The translations under genes were made by a program, and so were the position numbers. The notes below the pieces were generated by a model, which saw only the letters and a program-made list of their open reading frames with translations, searched no databases and had not been told where the DNA came from. This document shows positions 20,114-29,984 of a DNA stretch of 64,000 nt, piece by piece. Origin of the DNA: JAIOQJ01 sp963718635 (lineage in GTDB: Bacteria; Planctomycetota; Planctomycetia; Gemmatales; Gemmataceae); assembly GCA_963718635.1 (NCBI GenBank), contig OY970367.1:1-64000 (forward strand). The letters run 5' to 3'. Position 1 is the first letter of the stretch. Each line of letters starts with the position of its first letter.

Positions 20114-22108
20114 ATGCCGCCGACCGGGCCGCCCAAACCTCCCGAAGGAACCCCGCCGCCAACTCCCAAACGGGCAAGCCCCGTTATGGTTTTCGCCGTC
20201 GTTCTCGGGGCATTGCTGGTCGTCGCATTCTTCGCGACGTGGGTTTTCATGCCCTCCCAACGCACCATTTCTTACGACAAATTCCTTGGGCTAGTCGATC
20301 GCGGCGAGATCGCCAAACTCACGTTGATCGGCAACACGAAAGTTCAGGGGGAAGTCCGCGATCACGAAAGCGAATTCGTCAAACCGCTAAACCTGCCGGC
20401 CGGGCGATTCGCAGTTGTGCTGCCGCATATGGTCCAGCTCGATCCGCTCATGCGCGAACTCCGGGATAAGGATTACGCGAAGAACAAAGACGCCATCGAT
20501 TCGAAAGAGAAACAACCGGTCCAGCTCAATCCGGAAGAAGACCAAAGCCAATGGGTCGGCCCGCTTCTTTGGGGCGTGCTCCCGATGGTGCTGATCCTGC
20601 TGTTCTTCTTTTTCCTGTTGCCGCGTATGCGCGATCCCATGGGAGGGGCCTACAGCAGTTTCGTGCGCAGTCCTGCCCGAAAGTACGAAAAAGGCAAGGC
20701 GAAGACTACCTTCGAAGACGTCGCCGGGATGGAAAACGCGAAGAAGGAACTGCAAGAGGTCGTCGAATTTCTCAAGAGTCCTGAGAAGTTTCAACGGCTC
20801 GGCGCCCAAGTGCCCAAAGGTGTGCTTCTCGTTGGTGCGCCAGGCATGGGCAAGACGCTTTTAGCCCGTGCAGTCGCCGGCGAGGCCGGCGTTCCGTTCT
20901 ACAGCATCAACGGCTCCGAATTCATTCAAATGTTCGTCGGCGTCGGGGCGACGCGCGTGCGCGACCTGTTCCGCACCGCCAAGGAAAACGCTCCCTGTCT
21001 GATCTTTATCGACGAAATCGACGCTGTAGGCCGCATGCGCGGTGCCGGCGTCGGCGGCGGTTCCGATGAACGCGAACAAACGCTCAACCAGATTCTGAGC
21101 GAGATGGATGGCTTTCAGCCGAACGAAACCATCATCGTTATCGCGGCCACGAACCGGCCCGATGTCCTCGATTCGGCCCTGTTACGACCTGGGCGTTTCG
21201 ATCGACACGTCACCGTTGACCGCCCGACCTGGCAGAGCCGGCTGGCCATTTTGAAAGTCCACGTTCGCAATAAGCCCTTGGGCGACGACGTCGATCTCGA
21301 ACGACTCGCCCGCCGAACCATCGGCATGAGTGGTGCCGACCTACGCAATCTCGCCAATGAAGCGGCTCTGGTCGCAACCCGCAACGAGAAAAACAAGATC
21401 GAAAAGGGCGACTTCGAACAGGCTTACGATCGCATCATCATGGGGACGCTGCGCGAAGACCCGGTGACCGATGTCGAGAAACGACGTACCGCATATCACG
21501 AAGCGGGCCACGCTCTCTGCGCTCTCTTTCAGCCCGAAGCGAACAAGCTCGTCAAGGTGTCAATCATCCCTCGCGGCATGGCAGGGGGCGTCACCTGGTC
21601 GCAGCCGGACGAAGACAAGATCGGCCTTTCGCAGAGCGAAATGCAGGCCGAGCTCGTGATGGCGATGGGCGGCCGCGCCGCCGATCGTTTGATGTATGGG
21701 CAAGCCAATTCGGGCGCCAGCCAAGACTTGAAGATGGCGACTCGTCGAGCGCGCATGATGGTCACCCAGTTCGGCATGAGCGACAAGTTGGGACCAGTCG
21801 CCTATCGCACGGGGGAAGAGCATACGTTCCTCGGCAAAGACATCTACGAATCGCGCGATTTCAGCGAAGGCACCGCTCGCTTGATCGATGAAGAAGTTCA
21901 ACGTATTTTGCGGGACGCCGACCAACGGGCTTACGATCTCATCGTCGAACATCGGGCCGACATGGAAAAACTCGTCGATGCGTTGATGCAGGATGAAGAA
22001 CTTGATCGCGAGGAAGTTGAAAAATTGCTCGGTGTCGCTCCTTCCGCTTCCAAAAGTGCAAAGCCGGGCGAAGGGATCGTAATCCAACCAGGGACGGCAA
22101 TTGTCTAA
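20114..22108 (+). CDS. ftsH: ATP-dependent zinc metalloprotease FtsH
   Basis: Membrane AAA+ protease, 664 residues. A Pro-rich N-terminus precedes TM1 (VMVFAVVLGALLVVAFFATW); the periplasmic-side region is followed by TM2 (WGVLPMVLILLFFFFLLPRM, about 157-176). Walker A is GAPGMGKT at about 241, where GPPGTGKT is usual. Walker B is LIFIDEIDAVGR near 296; the SRH is ATNRPDVLDSALLRPGRFDR. The zinc site is HEAGH near 462. It degrades membrane and regulatory proteins. The MEMO-like gene starts 36 bases downstream and is probably co-transcribed. Confidence 0.97.
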   Translation: MPPTGPPKPPEGTPPPTPKRASPVMVFAVVLGALLVVAFFATWVFMPSQRTISYDKFLGLVDRGEIAKLTLIGNTKVQGEVRDHESEFVKPLNLPAGRFAVVLPHMVQLDPLMRELRDKDYAKNKDAIDSKEKQPVQLNPEEDQSQWVGPLLWGVLPMVLILLFFFFLLPRMRDPMGGAYSSFVRSPARKYEKGKAKTTFEDVAGMENAKKELQEVVEFLKSPEKFQRLGAQVPKGVLLVGAPGMGKTLLARAVAGEAGVPFYSINGSEFIQMFVGVGATRVRDLFRTAKENAPCLIFIDEIDAVGRMRGAGVGGGSDEREQTLNQILSEMDGFQPNETIIVIAATNRPDVLDSALLRPGRFDRHVTVDRPTWQSRLAILKVHVRNKPLGDDVDLERLARRTIGMSGADLRNLANEAALVATRNEKNKIEKGDFEQAYDRIIMGTLREDPVTDVEKRRTAYHEAGHALCALFQPEANKLVKVSIIPRGMAGGVTWSQPDEDKIGLSQSEMQAELVMAMGGRAADRLMYGQANSGASQDLKMATRRARMMVTQFGMSDKLGPVAYRTGEEHTFLGKDIYESRDFSEGTARLIDEEVQRILRDADQRAYDLIVEHRADMEKLVDALMQDEELDREEVEKLLGVAPSASKSAKPGEGIVIQPGTAIV

Positions 22109-22144
22109 ATCCGCGAAACTTTTCAAACGACCTGAGAAGCTTCC

Positions 22145-23344
22145 ATGACAACCCTTTCTCCTCGGCTGCGCCAAGGTCTGGCGGCTTCTCCCGACCGCGA
22201 TGGTAGGCACTTCCATCTCTACGATCCGCATCATTTAACCCGCAAAACGCTGAGCTTTACTCGAGATGAGCTTGGGGTTGTTCAGCTTCTCAATGGCTGG
22301 CGCACCTTGAGCCAGCTGTCCGCCGAAACACGGGCTGCCGGCTTCACGGACGACGACCTATCGGCAATCATCAGTCGGCTCGACCATGCCCTCTTTCTGC
22401 ACAACGAGCGCTTCCAAAACATATTCAGCGGGCCAGAGCGCGAGCCCTCGTGCGTCGGGTGCTACCCGGAAGACCCTGCAAAGATCGGCCCGTTTTTCGA
22501 CAAACTCTTTACCGCGCCAGGCGGGCCGGGGCTACCCAGCGAGCGCGGCTGTCGAATCAAGTCCGACGGCCGATTGCGTGCGGCGCTGGTGCCGCATATC
22601 GACTATGCCCGCGGCGGAGTGACCTACGGCTGGGGCTTCAAAGAGATCGTCGAACGGACGGACGCTTCGCTCTTCGTCATCATCGCGACGTCGCATCATT
22701 CGCCCGAACGCTTCACGCTCACCCGGCAAAATTTCAATTCGCCGCTCGGCCGGGTCATCACCGATCAGGGCTATATTACCCGGCTCGAAAAGCATTACGG
22801 CAAAGGCCTATTCGCCGACCCGATCGCCCATATTCCCGAGCATTCCGTCGAACTCGAAGTGGTGCTGCTGCAGCATTTGATCAAAGGTCCCTTTCGCATT
22901 GTGCCTATGGTAGTTGGCTCCTTTAGCGATTGCATTGGAATGGAAAACGGCCCTCTCGCTTGCCCGGATATCCGCAAAATGGTCGCTGCCTTGCGCCAAG
23001 TCGAAAGCGAAACCAACGAGCCGATCTGCTACATCATCAGCGGCGATCTGGCCCATATCGGCCCGAAATTCGGCGATGCGGAACCCGTTGCTGAGCCTTG
23101 GCTCAGCGAAAGTCTGCTCATCGACCACGCCCTTATCGAACAGGCAGCGGCGGTGAATGAATCCGCCTATTTCAACATCATTTCCGAAGAAGAAGACAGC
23201 CGTCGCATCTGCGGCCTGCCGCCCACCTGGTTAACGCTGGCGGCGACTAAGCCCAGTAAAGGTGAACTGCTTCACTACGGTCGTTACGTTCATCCCAAAG
23301 GCTTCGAGAGCGTCAGCTTTGCGAGCATGGCGTTTGGGGAGTAA
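22145..23344 (+). CDS. MEMO-family (AmmeMemoRadiSam system B-like) protein
   Basis: Protein of 399 residues. From about 140 it carries the MEMO1 fold signatures: LVPHIDYARGG, IIATSHHSPERF, IPEHSVELEVVLLQHL, IVPMVVG and ISGDLAHIGPKFGD. These supply the His/Asp cluster that binds metal in this dioxygenase-like family. The first ~130 residues form a separate domain without a known name (HFHLYDPHHLTRKTLSFTRD). Family members often neighbour AMMECR1 and radical-SAM proteins; neither is in this window. Biochemical role unsettled. Confidence 0.9.
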   Translation: MTTLSPRLRQGLAASPDRDGRHFHLYDPHHLTRKTLSFTRDELGVVQLLNGWRTLSQLSAETRAAGFTDDDLSAIISRLDHALFLHNERFQNIFSGPEREPSCVGCYPEDPAKIGPFFDKLFTAPGGPGLPSERGCRIKSDGRLRAALVPHIDYARGGVTYGWGFKEIVERTDASLFVIIATSHHSPERFTLTRQNFNSPLGRVITDQGYITRLEKHYGKGLFADPIAHIPEHSVELEVVLLQHLIKGPFRIVPMVVGSFSDCIGMENGPLACPDIRKMVAALRQVESETNEPICYIISGDLAHIGPKFGDAEPVAEPWLSESLLIDHALIEQAAAVNESAYFNIISEEEDSRRICGLPPTWLTLAATKPSKGELLHYGRYVHPKGFESVSFASMAFGE

Positions 23345-23354
23345 GGTCGCGTTT

Positions 23355-23375
23355 CGAGCCTGAAAGGCTCGTTTT
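23355..23375 (+). terminator. Intrinsic terminator after the MEMO-like gene
   Basis: The stem CGAGCCT/AGGCTCG with a 3-base GAA loop is followed by TTTT, eleven bases after the stop codon. Confidence 0.7.
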
Positions 23376-23533
23376 ACTGCCTAAGCCGTAGTTTTGCGAC
23401 GATGTTGCCAAATGGCCGCCCTGTTCGACTGATGGGGTCGTAGCAGCGATCAAACCCTTTGCATCCTCTGTTCTGAGCCGAGCCCTGTCATAGGATACCG
23501 TGCATTGAAGTCGCGGTTTATATCTGCATTCTG

Positions 23534-24457
23534 ATGGGTCAAATGATGAAGGCTTTGATGTCGCCGATTTTAATTGTCGCCTTTGTGGCTGCAACCCTCA
23601 CGGCCGAAGAAAAGTATACCATCAAGAGTAAGAAAGATGCAAAAGGCGACGTAATTAAAGTCGTTGAAGATGTAACAGAGACCGGCAAAATGCTATTTAC
23701 AGTGAAGGGTAAAGCCCAGGCGAAAGACCAAAACAAAGAACGTTCCAACACATACAGGCAGGAAGTTTTCGACACAGTGCTCGATAAGGAATCGCAACAA
23801 AAGGAAATGAGACTAAAGCGCACGTACGAAAAAGCGGAGATGACAAACGAGGGGAAAAAGATCGTGCCTACCTTTGTAGGCAAAGAAGTCGTGATCGATT
23901 TCAAAAATGGCAAACACTCCTTCACCATTGATGGCAAAGATCTAGCGGGCGACGATGTCAAATTCCTGCGCGAAGAATTCAACGAGGAAGATACGAAGTC
24001 AAATCCGGCAGGCTTCGAAGAGCTGTTTCTTCCCAAAAGCGCGGTCGCGGTCGGCGAAACTTGGAAGCTCGAAATCGATGACGTCGCCAAGCCGTTTGCT
24101 AAAGCGATGGAGTTCGATGCTTCCAAATCGACTGCAGGAGGCAAATTGATCAAAGCCTACAAAAAAGATAATAAGCAGTTCGGAATATTCGAAACCGAAC
24201 TTCATCTAGCCATAACGAAAATTCTGTCCGGGCCGATACCGATGCAACTAAGCCGGGGATCAGTGACAAAAATCATCGTCCAGTTCGATGGCTGTATAGA
24301 TGGCTCCATTAATACTGGCACGACGAAAATGAGCATGGAGATGCAGATGGCGGGGACCCTCAAGAACCCGAACGGGGTCGAGGTGAAAATGCAGGCAAAA
24401 ATAAACTCAGTTTCTTCACGATCAACGGAAGACTTGAGCTTGAGCAAGCCACGTTGA
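23534..24457 (+). CDS. Secreted protein of unknown function
   Basis: Protein of 307 residues with an N-terminal signal peptide (LMSPILIVAFVAATLTA). The mature part is Lys-rich and charged, with long beta-rich stretches (VVIDFKNGKHSFTIDGKDLAG; LPKSAVAVGETWKLEIDD). The phrase on a value being set by GETWKLE resembles planctomycete secreted proteins of the DUF6263-like type, but I cannot confirm the family. Codon usage is more AT-rich than the neighbours. It stands alone, with a terminator upstream and repeats downstream. Confidence 0.75.
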   Translation: MGQMMKALMSPILIVAFVAATLTAEEKYTIKSKKDAKGDVIKVVEDVTETGKMLFTVKGKAQAKDQNKERSNTYRQEVFDTVLDKESQQKEMRLKRTYEKAEMTNEGKKIVPTFVGKEVVIDFKNGKHSFTIDGKDLAGDDVKFLREEFNEEDTKSNPAGFEELFLPKSAVAVGETWKLEIDDVAKPFAKAMEFDASKSTAGGKLIKAYKKDNKQFGIFETELHLAITKILSGPIPMQLSRGSVTKIIVQFDGCIDGSINTGTTKMSMEMQMAGTLKNPNGVEVKMQAKINSVSSRSTEDLSLSKPR

Positions 24458-24532
24458 TGACGCTGATTCGATCAGTGCCGCGGGCAACAACATGATTCGA
24501 AATTTGTTATGCCAGCAGAACGCAACGGCTTT

Positions 24533-24760
24533 GCTTCGCCGCCACCCCGCTTGCCGGGGTGGAGCGCAGGTTCGTAGCCAGAACAACGCAAGGGCTAAGC
24601 TTCGCCGCCACCCCGCTTGCCGGGGTGGAGCGCCGGTTCGAAGCCAGTACGCGGCTTATGAACGTGCGCTCCACCCCGGCAAGCGGGGTGGCGGCGAAGC
24701 TCATCGATAACCGATTCTAGTTACAAACGTGCGCTCCACCCCGGCAAGCGGGGTGGCGGC
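24533..24760. repeat. Four-copy hairpin repeat (CACCCCGCTTGCCGGGGTG), two direct and two inverted
   Basis: Copies at 24533-24567 and 24599-24633 run forward; 24666-24700 and 24731-24760 are reversed. Each contains its own hairpin (ACCCCG-CTTGC-CGGGGT). Copies alternate with 30-base spacers. The gap 24458-24825 holds this array plus one arm of the GCGAGCCGGGAGCGT family (24777-24804) and no gene. Confidence 0.85.
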
Positions 24761-24825
24761 GGATAAGACTGCTTTCTCCGGTCGCTGACGCTCCCGGCTC
24801 GCCCCATCGCTCTCTGCTCACCCCA

Positions 24826-25762
24826 TCACTTGCCCATCTTTTTCTTGAAGTAATCCATCGTCCGCTTTAGGCCTTCATCGCGGCCGACTTTCGGTTCCCA
24901 CTTCAATAATTTGCGTGCCCGGCTGATATCAGGCTGGCGCAGTTTCGGGTCGTCTTGCGGCAATGGCTTGAACACGACCTGACTCGCGGTTCCCGATAGC
25001 TTGCGAATCTCCTCGGCAAACTCGAGGATGGTGATCTCCGAAGGATTGCCAAGGTTCACCGGTTCGTGGAAATCGGTGAACAGCAGCCTGAAGATTCCTT
25101 CGACCAGATCGGAAACGTAACAGAAACTGCGCGTTTGCGAGCCGTCGCCATAGATCGTTAAAGGCTCACCACGCAGCGCCTGGCCCATGAAGTTCGGCAG
25201 CACTCGGCCATCGTCTAGGCGCATGCGCTCGCCATACGTGTTGAAGATGCGGATGATGTGCGTGTTGACGCCATGATAGCGATGGTATGCCATCACGATC
25301 GCTTCAGAGAAGCGCTTCGCTTCGTCGTAGCAACCGCGCACGCCGATCGGGTTCACATTGCCCCAATACTCTTCCGTTTGCGGATGTTGCAGTGGATCGC
25401 CATAAACTTCGCTCGTGCTGGCGACGAGATAGCGGGCTTCTTTTTCGAGTCGCCAAACCGAGCGTAACGTGTGTGCCGAGCGAGCCGACTTTCAGAGTTT
25501 GAATGGGATAGTTCAGATAATCGACGGGACTGGCTGGGCTGGCGAAGTGCAGAATGTTATCGATCGGCCCTTTGACTTTCAACGGGTTGGAAATGTCGTG
25601 GCCGATGAAACTGAATTTTGGGTTATCGCGAAAAGCATCGAGATTGCCGAGGCTGCCGGTGATGAAATTATCGACGCAGATAACGTCATGGCCTTCGGCC
25701 AGAAATCGTTCGCAGAGATGGGAGCCGATAAAGCCGCCGCCGCCAGTAATTAAGGTGCGCAA
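24826..25762 (-). CDS. UDP-glucuronate decarboxylase-like SDR (apparent frameshift near 25478)
   Basis: Extended short-chain dehydrogenase of about 312 residues, most like UDP-glucuronate decarboxylase, which makes UDP-xylose. The Rossmann motif TGGGGFIGSHL opens the protein. The second frame has ASTSEVYGDP (catalytic Ser/Thr), GCYDEAKR (YxxxK) and IYGDGSQTRSFCYV. The start is a TTG at 25762 with AGGAG seven bases upstream, so a weak start codon is compensated. Removing one base near 25478 joins GLA to LEKEARYLVAS; total length is 3n+1. UDP-xylose would feed envelope glycan synthesis, consistent with glycosyltransferases elsewhere in the window. Confidence 0.87.
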
Positions 25763-25799
25763 AGAGGGTCTCCTACGAGTGTTTGCGTTTGACGAGTCG

Positions 25800-27029
25800 C
25801 TAATCGAGTTTGTAGCCGAGTATTTCTTTGCCGTCGCGGACGTAGAGAAATCCGTTGGCGATCGCGGGATGGGCCCAGGTTTCGCCGCAGATTTTCGAGC
25901 GGGCAAGTTCCTTATATTCCTTGACATCTGGCGCCAGCAGAGCAAGGCTGCCGCTGTCGTCGTGCAGCAGCAGGTTGCCATCGCCCATTCTCAATAAAGC
26001 TGCATGGAATTTGCCGATTTTCGGCTTGTTCCAGATCTCTCTGCCGGTGGCGGATTCCACGCAACGCAATGTGATAGACGCCCCCTTGAGCGAAGCGACG
26101 CCCGTCACCATATAAACGTGCTCTTTGTCCGCCGGGACAGGTGTCGAAAAGTAACAGGTAAGATCGGGATTTTTCCACACTTGCTTCGCTTCGAACTTGC
26201 CTTCCGCTTCGATAATCTTCAATCCGACCGCGCCGGTTTTCACCGAACTGGCGATCACCAGTTGGTCGACTTTGATGGGCGTTGTCGAGCTTTCGCTCAA
26301 GGCATCGACAAAGGGAAACTTCCAGAGGACTTCGCCGCTGGGAGAAAGGCTCAGAACGTTAGCGCCCGTGAGAAAGATGAGTTGGCGCTTCTCTCCTTCG
26401 CCTGCAACAATCGGCGATGAATAACTGGCGGGATCGCCGCCCGCTTTCCAGGCGAACTTGCCGTCCTTGACGTGAAAAGCGGCAACGCCCGTCGTGCCTT
26501 TGCCGAGCATTACGATCACTTTGTCATCAACCACCACCGGCGCCGTCGAAACGCCAAAGAAGAGATTGGGCTCCTTATACTCCTTCAACGTGTCTTGTTG
26601 CCAAAGGAGTTCGCCGTCGGCGGCGTTCCAGCAGGTAAGGACGCCCGTGTTGCCGAAGGTGAATAATTTGCCCGCGGCGACGCAGGGAGTCGATCGGGGC
26701 CCTTCGCCAAACAGCGGTTTGAAGTGGGCCTTGGCATACGTCTTTTCCCACTTTAATTCGCCGCTCTTCGCTTCGAACGCCTGCACCATTTCTGCATCTT
26801 TGTCTTTGACCTTGGTGTGCAGAAAAACAAGCCCATCGGCGACGACCGGCGAGCTATTCCCCTCTCCGACGGACTTCTGCCAAACCGGCTTGAGATCGCC
26901 CTTCCAAGGAGCAATTTTCTCGGTTGTCGAGCCATCGCGATTGAGCCCGAGCCACTGCGGCCAGTCGGCAGCGGGTGCGGCCATGCTCCAGCCTAGCCCA
27001 AAGATTGTCGCAAGCAGCATTGAACGCAT
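25800..27029 (-). CDS. Secreted PQQ-like beta-propeller protein
   Basis: Protein of 409 residues with a signal peptide (MLLATIFGLGWSMAAPA). It opens DWPQWLGLNRDG, the usual start of planctomycete PQQ-binding-like propellers, followed by repeated blades such as VQAFEAKSGELKWEK, LTCWNAADGELLWQQ and LSLSPSGEVLWKFP. The BamB-like fold usually serves as a scaffold or, less often, an enzyme; no quinone-binding residues can be assigned. It runs on the same strand as the decarboxylase gene, 37 bases upstream of it, so the two may be co-transcribed. Confidence 0.88.
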   Translation of the reverse strand: MRSMLLATIFGLGWSMAAPAADWPQWLGLNRDGSTTEKIAPWKGDLKPVWQKSVGEGNSSPVVADGLVFLHTKVKDKDAEMVQAFEAKSGELKWEKTYAKAHFKPLFGEGPRSTPCVAAGKLFTFGNTGVLTCWNAADGELLWQQDTLKEYKEPNLFFGVSTAPVVVDDKVIVMLGKGTTGVAAFHVKDGKFAWKAGGDPASYSSPIVAGEGEKRQLIFLTGANVLSLSPSGEVLWKFPFVDALSESSTTPIKVDQLVIASSVKTGAVGLKIIEAEGKFEAKQVWKNPDLTCYFSTPVPADKEHVYMVTGVASLKGASITLRCVESATGREIWNKPKIGKFHAALLRMGDGNLLLHDDSGSLALLAPDVKEYKELARSKICGETWAHPAIANGFLYVRDGKEILGYKLD

Positions 27030-27057
27030 GACGCAGTCTCGGTGTGGTAGCGATGGT

Positions 27058-27522
27058 TCATATCAGGGAAAGAGCGATCCGCGCGTCGGCCTGCCGCGCT
27101 GGGCCGTCGCCGTCCCCTTCATTCAAGAATATATGGAGTGGGGCATATCTCCAGCCCCCGCCTAGCTCTTCCGCCAAATGTTTCAATTTCCGGAGATGCG
27201 TTTCGGTGATCTGATTACCCGTCTCCTGATAGGCGGGATCGCAAAAATAGACACGACAGCCAAGCGGCCGGGGCTCGCGCGCGGTACAGAGATTTTCTAC
27301 TTGAAACGGGCAAAAGTCGCCGGAGACCGGTTTCGCATAGGCTGGCGCAGCGGCGAGCAATACGTCTGCCTCAAGCTGGCTGATAAAGAGCGTATGACCA
27401 TATTCCTTGAATCGGCAACAGCGCCCGGACGAATCGCACTTCGGGCCAGCCGCAGCCACGGCCGCATCCGCCTCGGCATAGATCGCGAGTACGCGGTCGC
27501 GGGTGTTTGGAATGGTTTCCAT
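27058..27522 (-). CDS. YkgJ-family cysteine cluster protein
   Basis: Protein of 154 residues with two cysteine groups: CDSSGRCCRF and CPFQVENLCTAREPRPLGC followed by YFC. This is the YkgJ/Fliy-type cluster thought to bind zinc or an iron-sulfur centre. It lies just upstream of the PQQ-propeller gene on the same strand. No catalytic role can be assigned from sequence. Confidence 0.87.
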   Translation of the reverse strand: METIPNTRDRVLAIYAEADAAVAAAGPKCDSSGRCCRFKEYGHTLFISQLEADVLLAAAPAYAKPVSGDFCPFQVENLCTAREPRPLGCRVYFCDPAYQETGNQITETHLRKLKHLAEELGGGWRYAPLHIFLNEGDGDGPARQADARIALSLI

Positions 27523-27569
27523 TTGATTTAGCTTAGTGGCCCAAAGCGGTAGTGCGCAAACTGTTTTAG

Positions 27570-27658
27570 CGAGCGGGGAGCCTCAGTCAGCGACCGGAGT
27601 GAAGACTTTACAAACCGCGTCAGCGATTTCTCCGGTCGCTTACGCTCCCGGTTCGCCA
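27570..27658. repeat. Palindromic repeat, GCGAGCCGGGAGCGT family
   Basis: Left arm (GCGAGCGGGGAGCCTCAG, then a short insert and GCGACCGGAG) and right arm (CTCCGGTCGCTTACGCTCCC to GGTTCGCC) flank about 30 bases. Located between the GT2 and YkgJ genes. Confidence 0.75.
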
Positions 27659-27669
27659 TCTCCAACCCC

Positions 27670-28665
27670 TCACTTATATTCAATAATCTTCATCGGCCCG
27701 CCACGTAGTCGCGAGCGCTGGAAACGGCACCAGCCAATGAACTCCGGGAATTTCGAGGCCATGCACGAAATGCCGAACGCCAACCGATCGCCGAACGAAC
27801 GGCCACGGCTGCGCCGGGCGATCCGCAGTGACTGCAAGGGATAAATCAAGAACCCAAGTAAACTCAGGCCCCAGGTTGGCCAAGCCAGCGCCAGCAAGAT
27901 CACCGGGAAAAGAAAGCCCCACAACAACAGTCGCCGTCGCTCGCGCACCCAATGTCGCTCAGGCGGCTTGCCGTGCATATGTGCCCCGAGCGAATAGGCG
28001 AAGCCGCTGCGAACCTGCCGTTTCCACCATTGCCTAACACTTGTCATCGCGGCGTCGTGCAAAGTCATCTCGGCATCGAGACGTTGGATCTTCCAGCCCG
28101 CTTGGCGTAAGCGCACGCAGAGTTCGGGCTCTTCGCCTGCGATTAGCGTTGCATTGAAAGTACCGACCTGCCGAAAGGCGGAAACGCGCATGAGTGCGTC
28201 GCCGCCACAGGCCGTAGCCTCGCCGATTGGCGTGTCCCACTCGATGTCGCATAGGCGGTTGTAGACCGATTGCTCCGGCTGGCGCTCCCGGCGTCGGCCA
28301 CAGGCGACTGCAATCTGATCATTTGCGATTAAGAAAGAAGAGGCGGTGTCGAGCCAGCCCCTCGCTATTTCGCAGTCGCCATCGACAAACTGAACGAATT
28401 CGATGTCGGAGTTATGTTGCAACAGTTCTTCGAAGCCAGCGTTGCGGGCTCGGGCTGCCGTGAAGGGGGTGGAAAGATCGAGCGGGACAACGGCAGCGCC
28501 GAGCGCCCGAGCCGTTTCGACGCTACCATCGCTTGAGCCCGAATCGACATAGACGACCGGCAGGGTCTTCGGGTCAAGCGATGTTAAACAAAGGCGCAGG
28601 CGTTCGCCCTCGTTTCGGCCGATCGCCACGACGCCAATCCGAGCCATTCCGTTCCTCGCTGACAT
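27670..28665 (-). CDS. Glycosyltransferase family 2 with C-terminal membrane segments
   Basis: GT-A glycosyltransferase, 331 residues. The nucleotide-binding start is VVAIGRNEGERL, followed by YVDSGSSDGS; the metal-binding D-x-D type motif is VDGDCE. GEEPELCVRLRQAGW is the GT2 acceptor region and QWWKR recalls the QxxRW motif. About 230-275 hold one or two membrane helices (LLLWGFLFPVILLALAWPTWG). It may act on a lipid-linked or exported glycan. An alternative start is the internal methionine at residue 7. Confidence 0.9.
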   Translation of the reverse strand: MSARNGMARIGVVAIGRNEGERLRLCLTSLDPKTLPVVYVDSGSSDGSVETARALGAAVVPLDLSTPFTAARARNAGFEELLQHNSDIEFVQFVDGDCEIARGWLDTASSFLIANDQIAVACGRRRERQPEQSVYNRLCDIEWDTPIGEATACGGDALMRVSAFRQVGTFNATLIAGEEPELCVRLRQAGWKIQRLDAEMTLHDAAMTSVRQWWKRQVRSGFAYSLGAHMHGKPPERHWVRERRRLLLWGFLFPVILLALAWPTWGLSLLGFLIYPLQSLRIARRSRGRSFGDRLAFGISCMASKFPEFIGWCRFQRSRLRGGPMKIIEYK

Positions 28666-28726
28666 TTAATTTGTGCCAAGCCGGATGCGTGAGCGACGGT
28701 GTCCGATCGGCAACCGTCCCAGCGGC

Positions 28727-29883
28727 TTATCGATATTCCAGCCCGATGAGAGTGAAATCTTCGGTGTTGCGTGACTGTTCCAGCATTTCGCGGGAGACCA
28801 TTTCGACGAAGACGTTTAACGGATCATCGCGATACTTGTTGACGGAGTGCAACAGAGGATCGTTAGCCGGAGGGGCCGACTCGATCGGGTTCACGCCATC
28901 GCTGAAGAGCAGGATTTTGTCGCCCGTGTTCAACTGTCGTGTTTCGACACTGAAATCGGCATCAAAGACACCGAGCAAGGCGCCGTTCGCAGGCCAATAC
29001 TCGACCGCGCCGGAAGCCGGAATGTATAACGGCGCGGGGTGAGAAGCACGGGCAAAACTGAGCGATCCATCCCGGCAATTGAGTTGCATATAGAGCATGG
29101 TGACAAAGGGTGGCTCCGCCATGCCAAGCGACACGAGTTCGCGATTGAGCCCCGCCAACACTTCATTCGGTGGGATAAGCCGATACGAACGGCCGGTGAT
29201 CTCCTTCATCCGCAGACTTTTCTTGACAAAGATGCTGAGCAAACTGCTGGCCGGCAGGCCTTTGCCCATGGCGTCGGCCACATAAAGCGCGACATGTTCT
29301 TCATCGAGGCGCAACACATCGTAGAAGTCGCCGCCAATGCGGCTGCGCGGCCGGTAACAGACTTCAAAGCGAGTTTGATGCACTTCCGGCAACGAGCGCG
29401 GCTGAAATCCGCGGTGGATGCGCCGGGTCAATTCCATGTCGCCATCGATCTGTTGATAAGCCTGTTGCAGCCGCTGATTGATTTGCTGTGCTTCGGAAGC
29501 CCTGCCCTTCAGCCGGGCATACATATGTTCGACGCGGAGAAGAGCTTTCGCCTGCGCCAGCAACAGGGCGGAATTGATAGGCCGGGGTAGACAGATGTCG
29601 GCGCCGGCATCCAAGGCGCCGATCAGCAATGCGGGCAATGGCTCAAAGCAGAGCCATATGATTGGCAGGTATTGCTCGCCCAGCTCGATGCGCCAGCGCC
29701 GGCAAAGCGCTTGGGCCGAGACGGCTGTGCGGGTTGACATCGAGGATGACGAGTCTGCGATCGAGTGACTTCCGCGAAATCAATTCCGTTATAAGAGGCA
29801 GTGGCAACCGGGAACCCCGCTGCTTCCAACGGTTCTTTCGCATCGTCCGGCGTGGGTTCGCCAATCAACAGAATGCGAGGCAT
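28727..29883 (-). CDS. Receiver-domain PP2C (SpoIIE/RsbU-type) phosphatase (two apparent frameshifts)
   Basis: Likely about 385 residues: an N-terminal receiver-like domain (MPRILLIGEPTPDDAKEPL, then RLVILDVN, the phospho-acceptor strand, ending LPRPINSALLLAQAKALL), a coiled linker, and a C-terminal PP2C phosphatase with IGGDFYDV, VADAMGKGLPAS and ILLFSDGVNPIES. Each of the first two pieces lies in a different frame. Two extra bases, near 29765 and 29735, join them, and total length is 3n+2. RsbU-type phosphatases control anti-sigma partner switching; no anti-sigma gene is adjacent. The phosphatase half alone (from about 29740) is intact. Confidence 0.82.
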
Positions 29884-29943
29884 CGCGTTGGAACGCATCG
29901 AAACTCTTCTCCATCGCGGTAACGGTGAAAGAATCGGGCACTT

Positions 29944-29972
29944 GGCGAGCCGGGAGCCTCAGCGACCGGAGA
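29944..29972. repeat. Single arm of the GCGAGCCGGGAGCGT family
   Basis: The gap between the hsp70 and phosphatase genes contains GCGAGCCGGGAGCC and GCGACCGGAG, one arm of the family, without a matching second arm. Confidence 0.6.
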
Positions 29973-29984
29973 GCCACCTGAAAG

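Noticed and set aside
24492..24710. Frames translating the CACCCCGCTTGCCGGGGTG repeats
   Set aside because: Composed only of repeated repeat-derived motifs in both strands.
28727..29740. Shorter phosphatase gene starting at 29740
   Set aside because: The upstream frames give a coherent receiver domain start, so the longer gene with two base errors is preferred.
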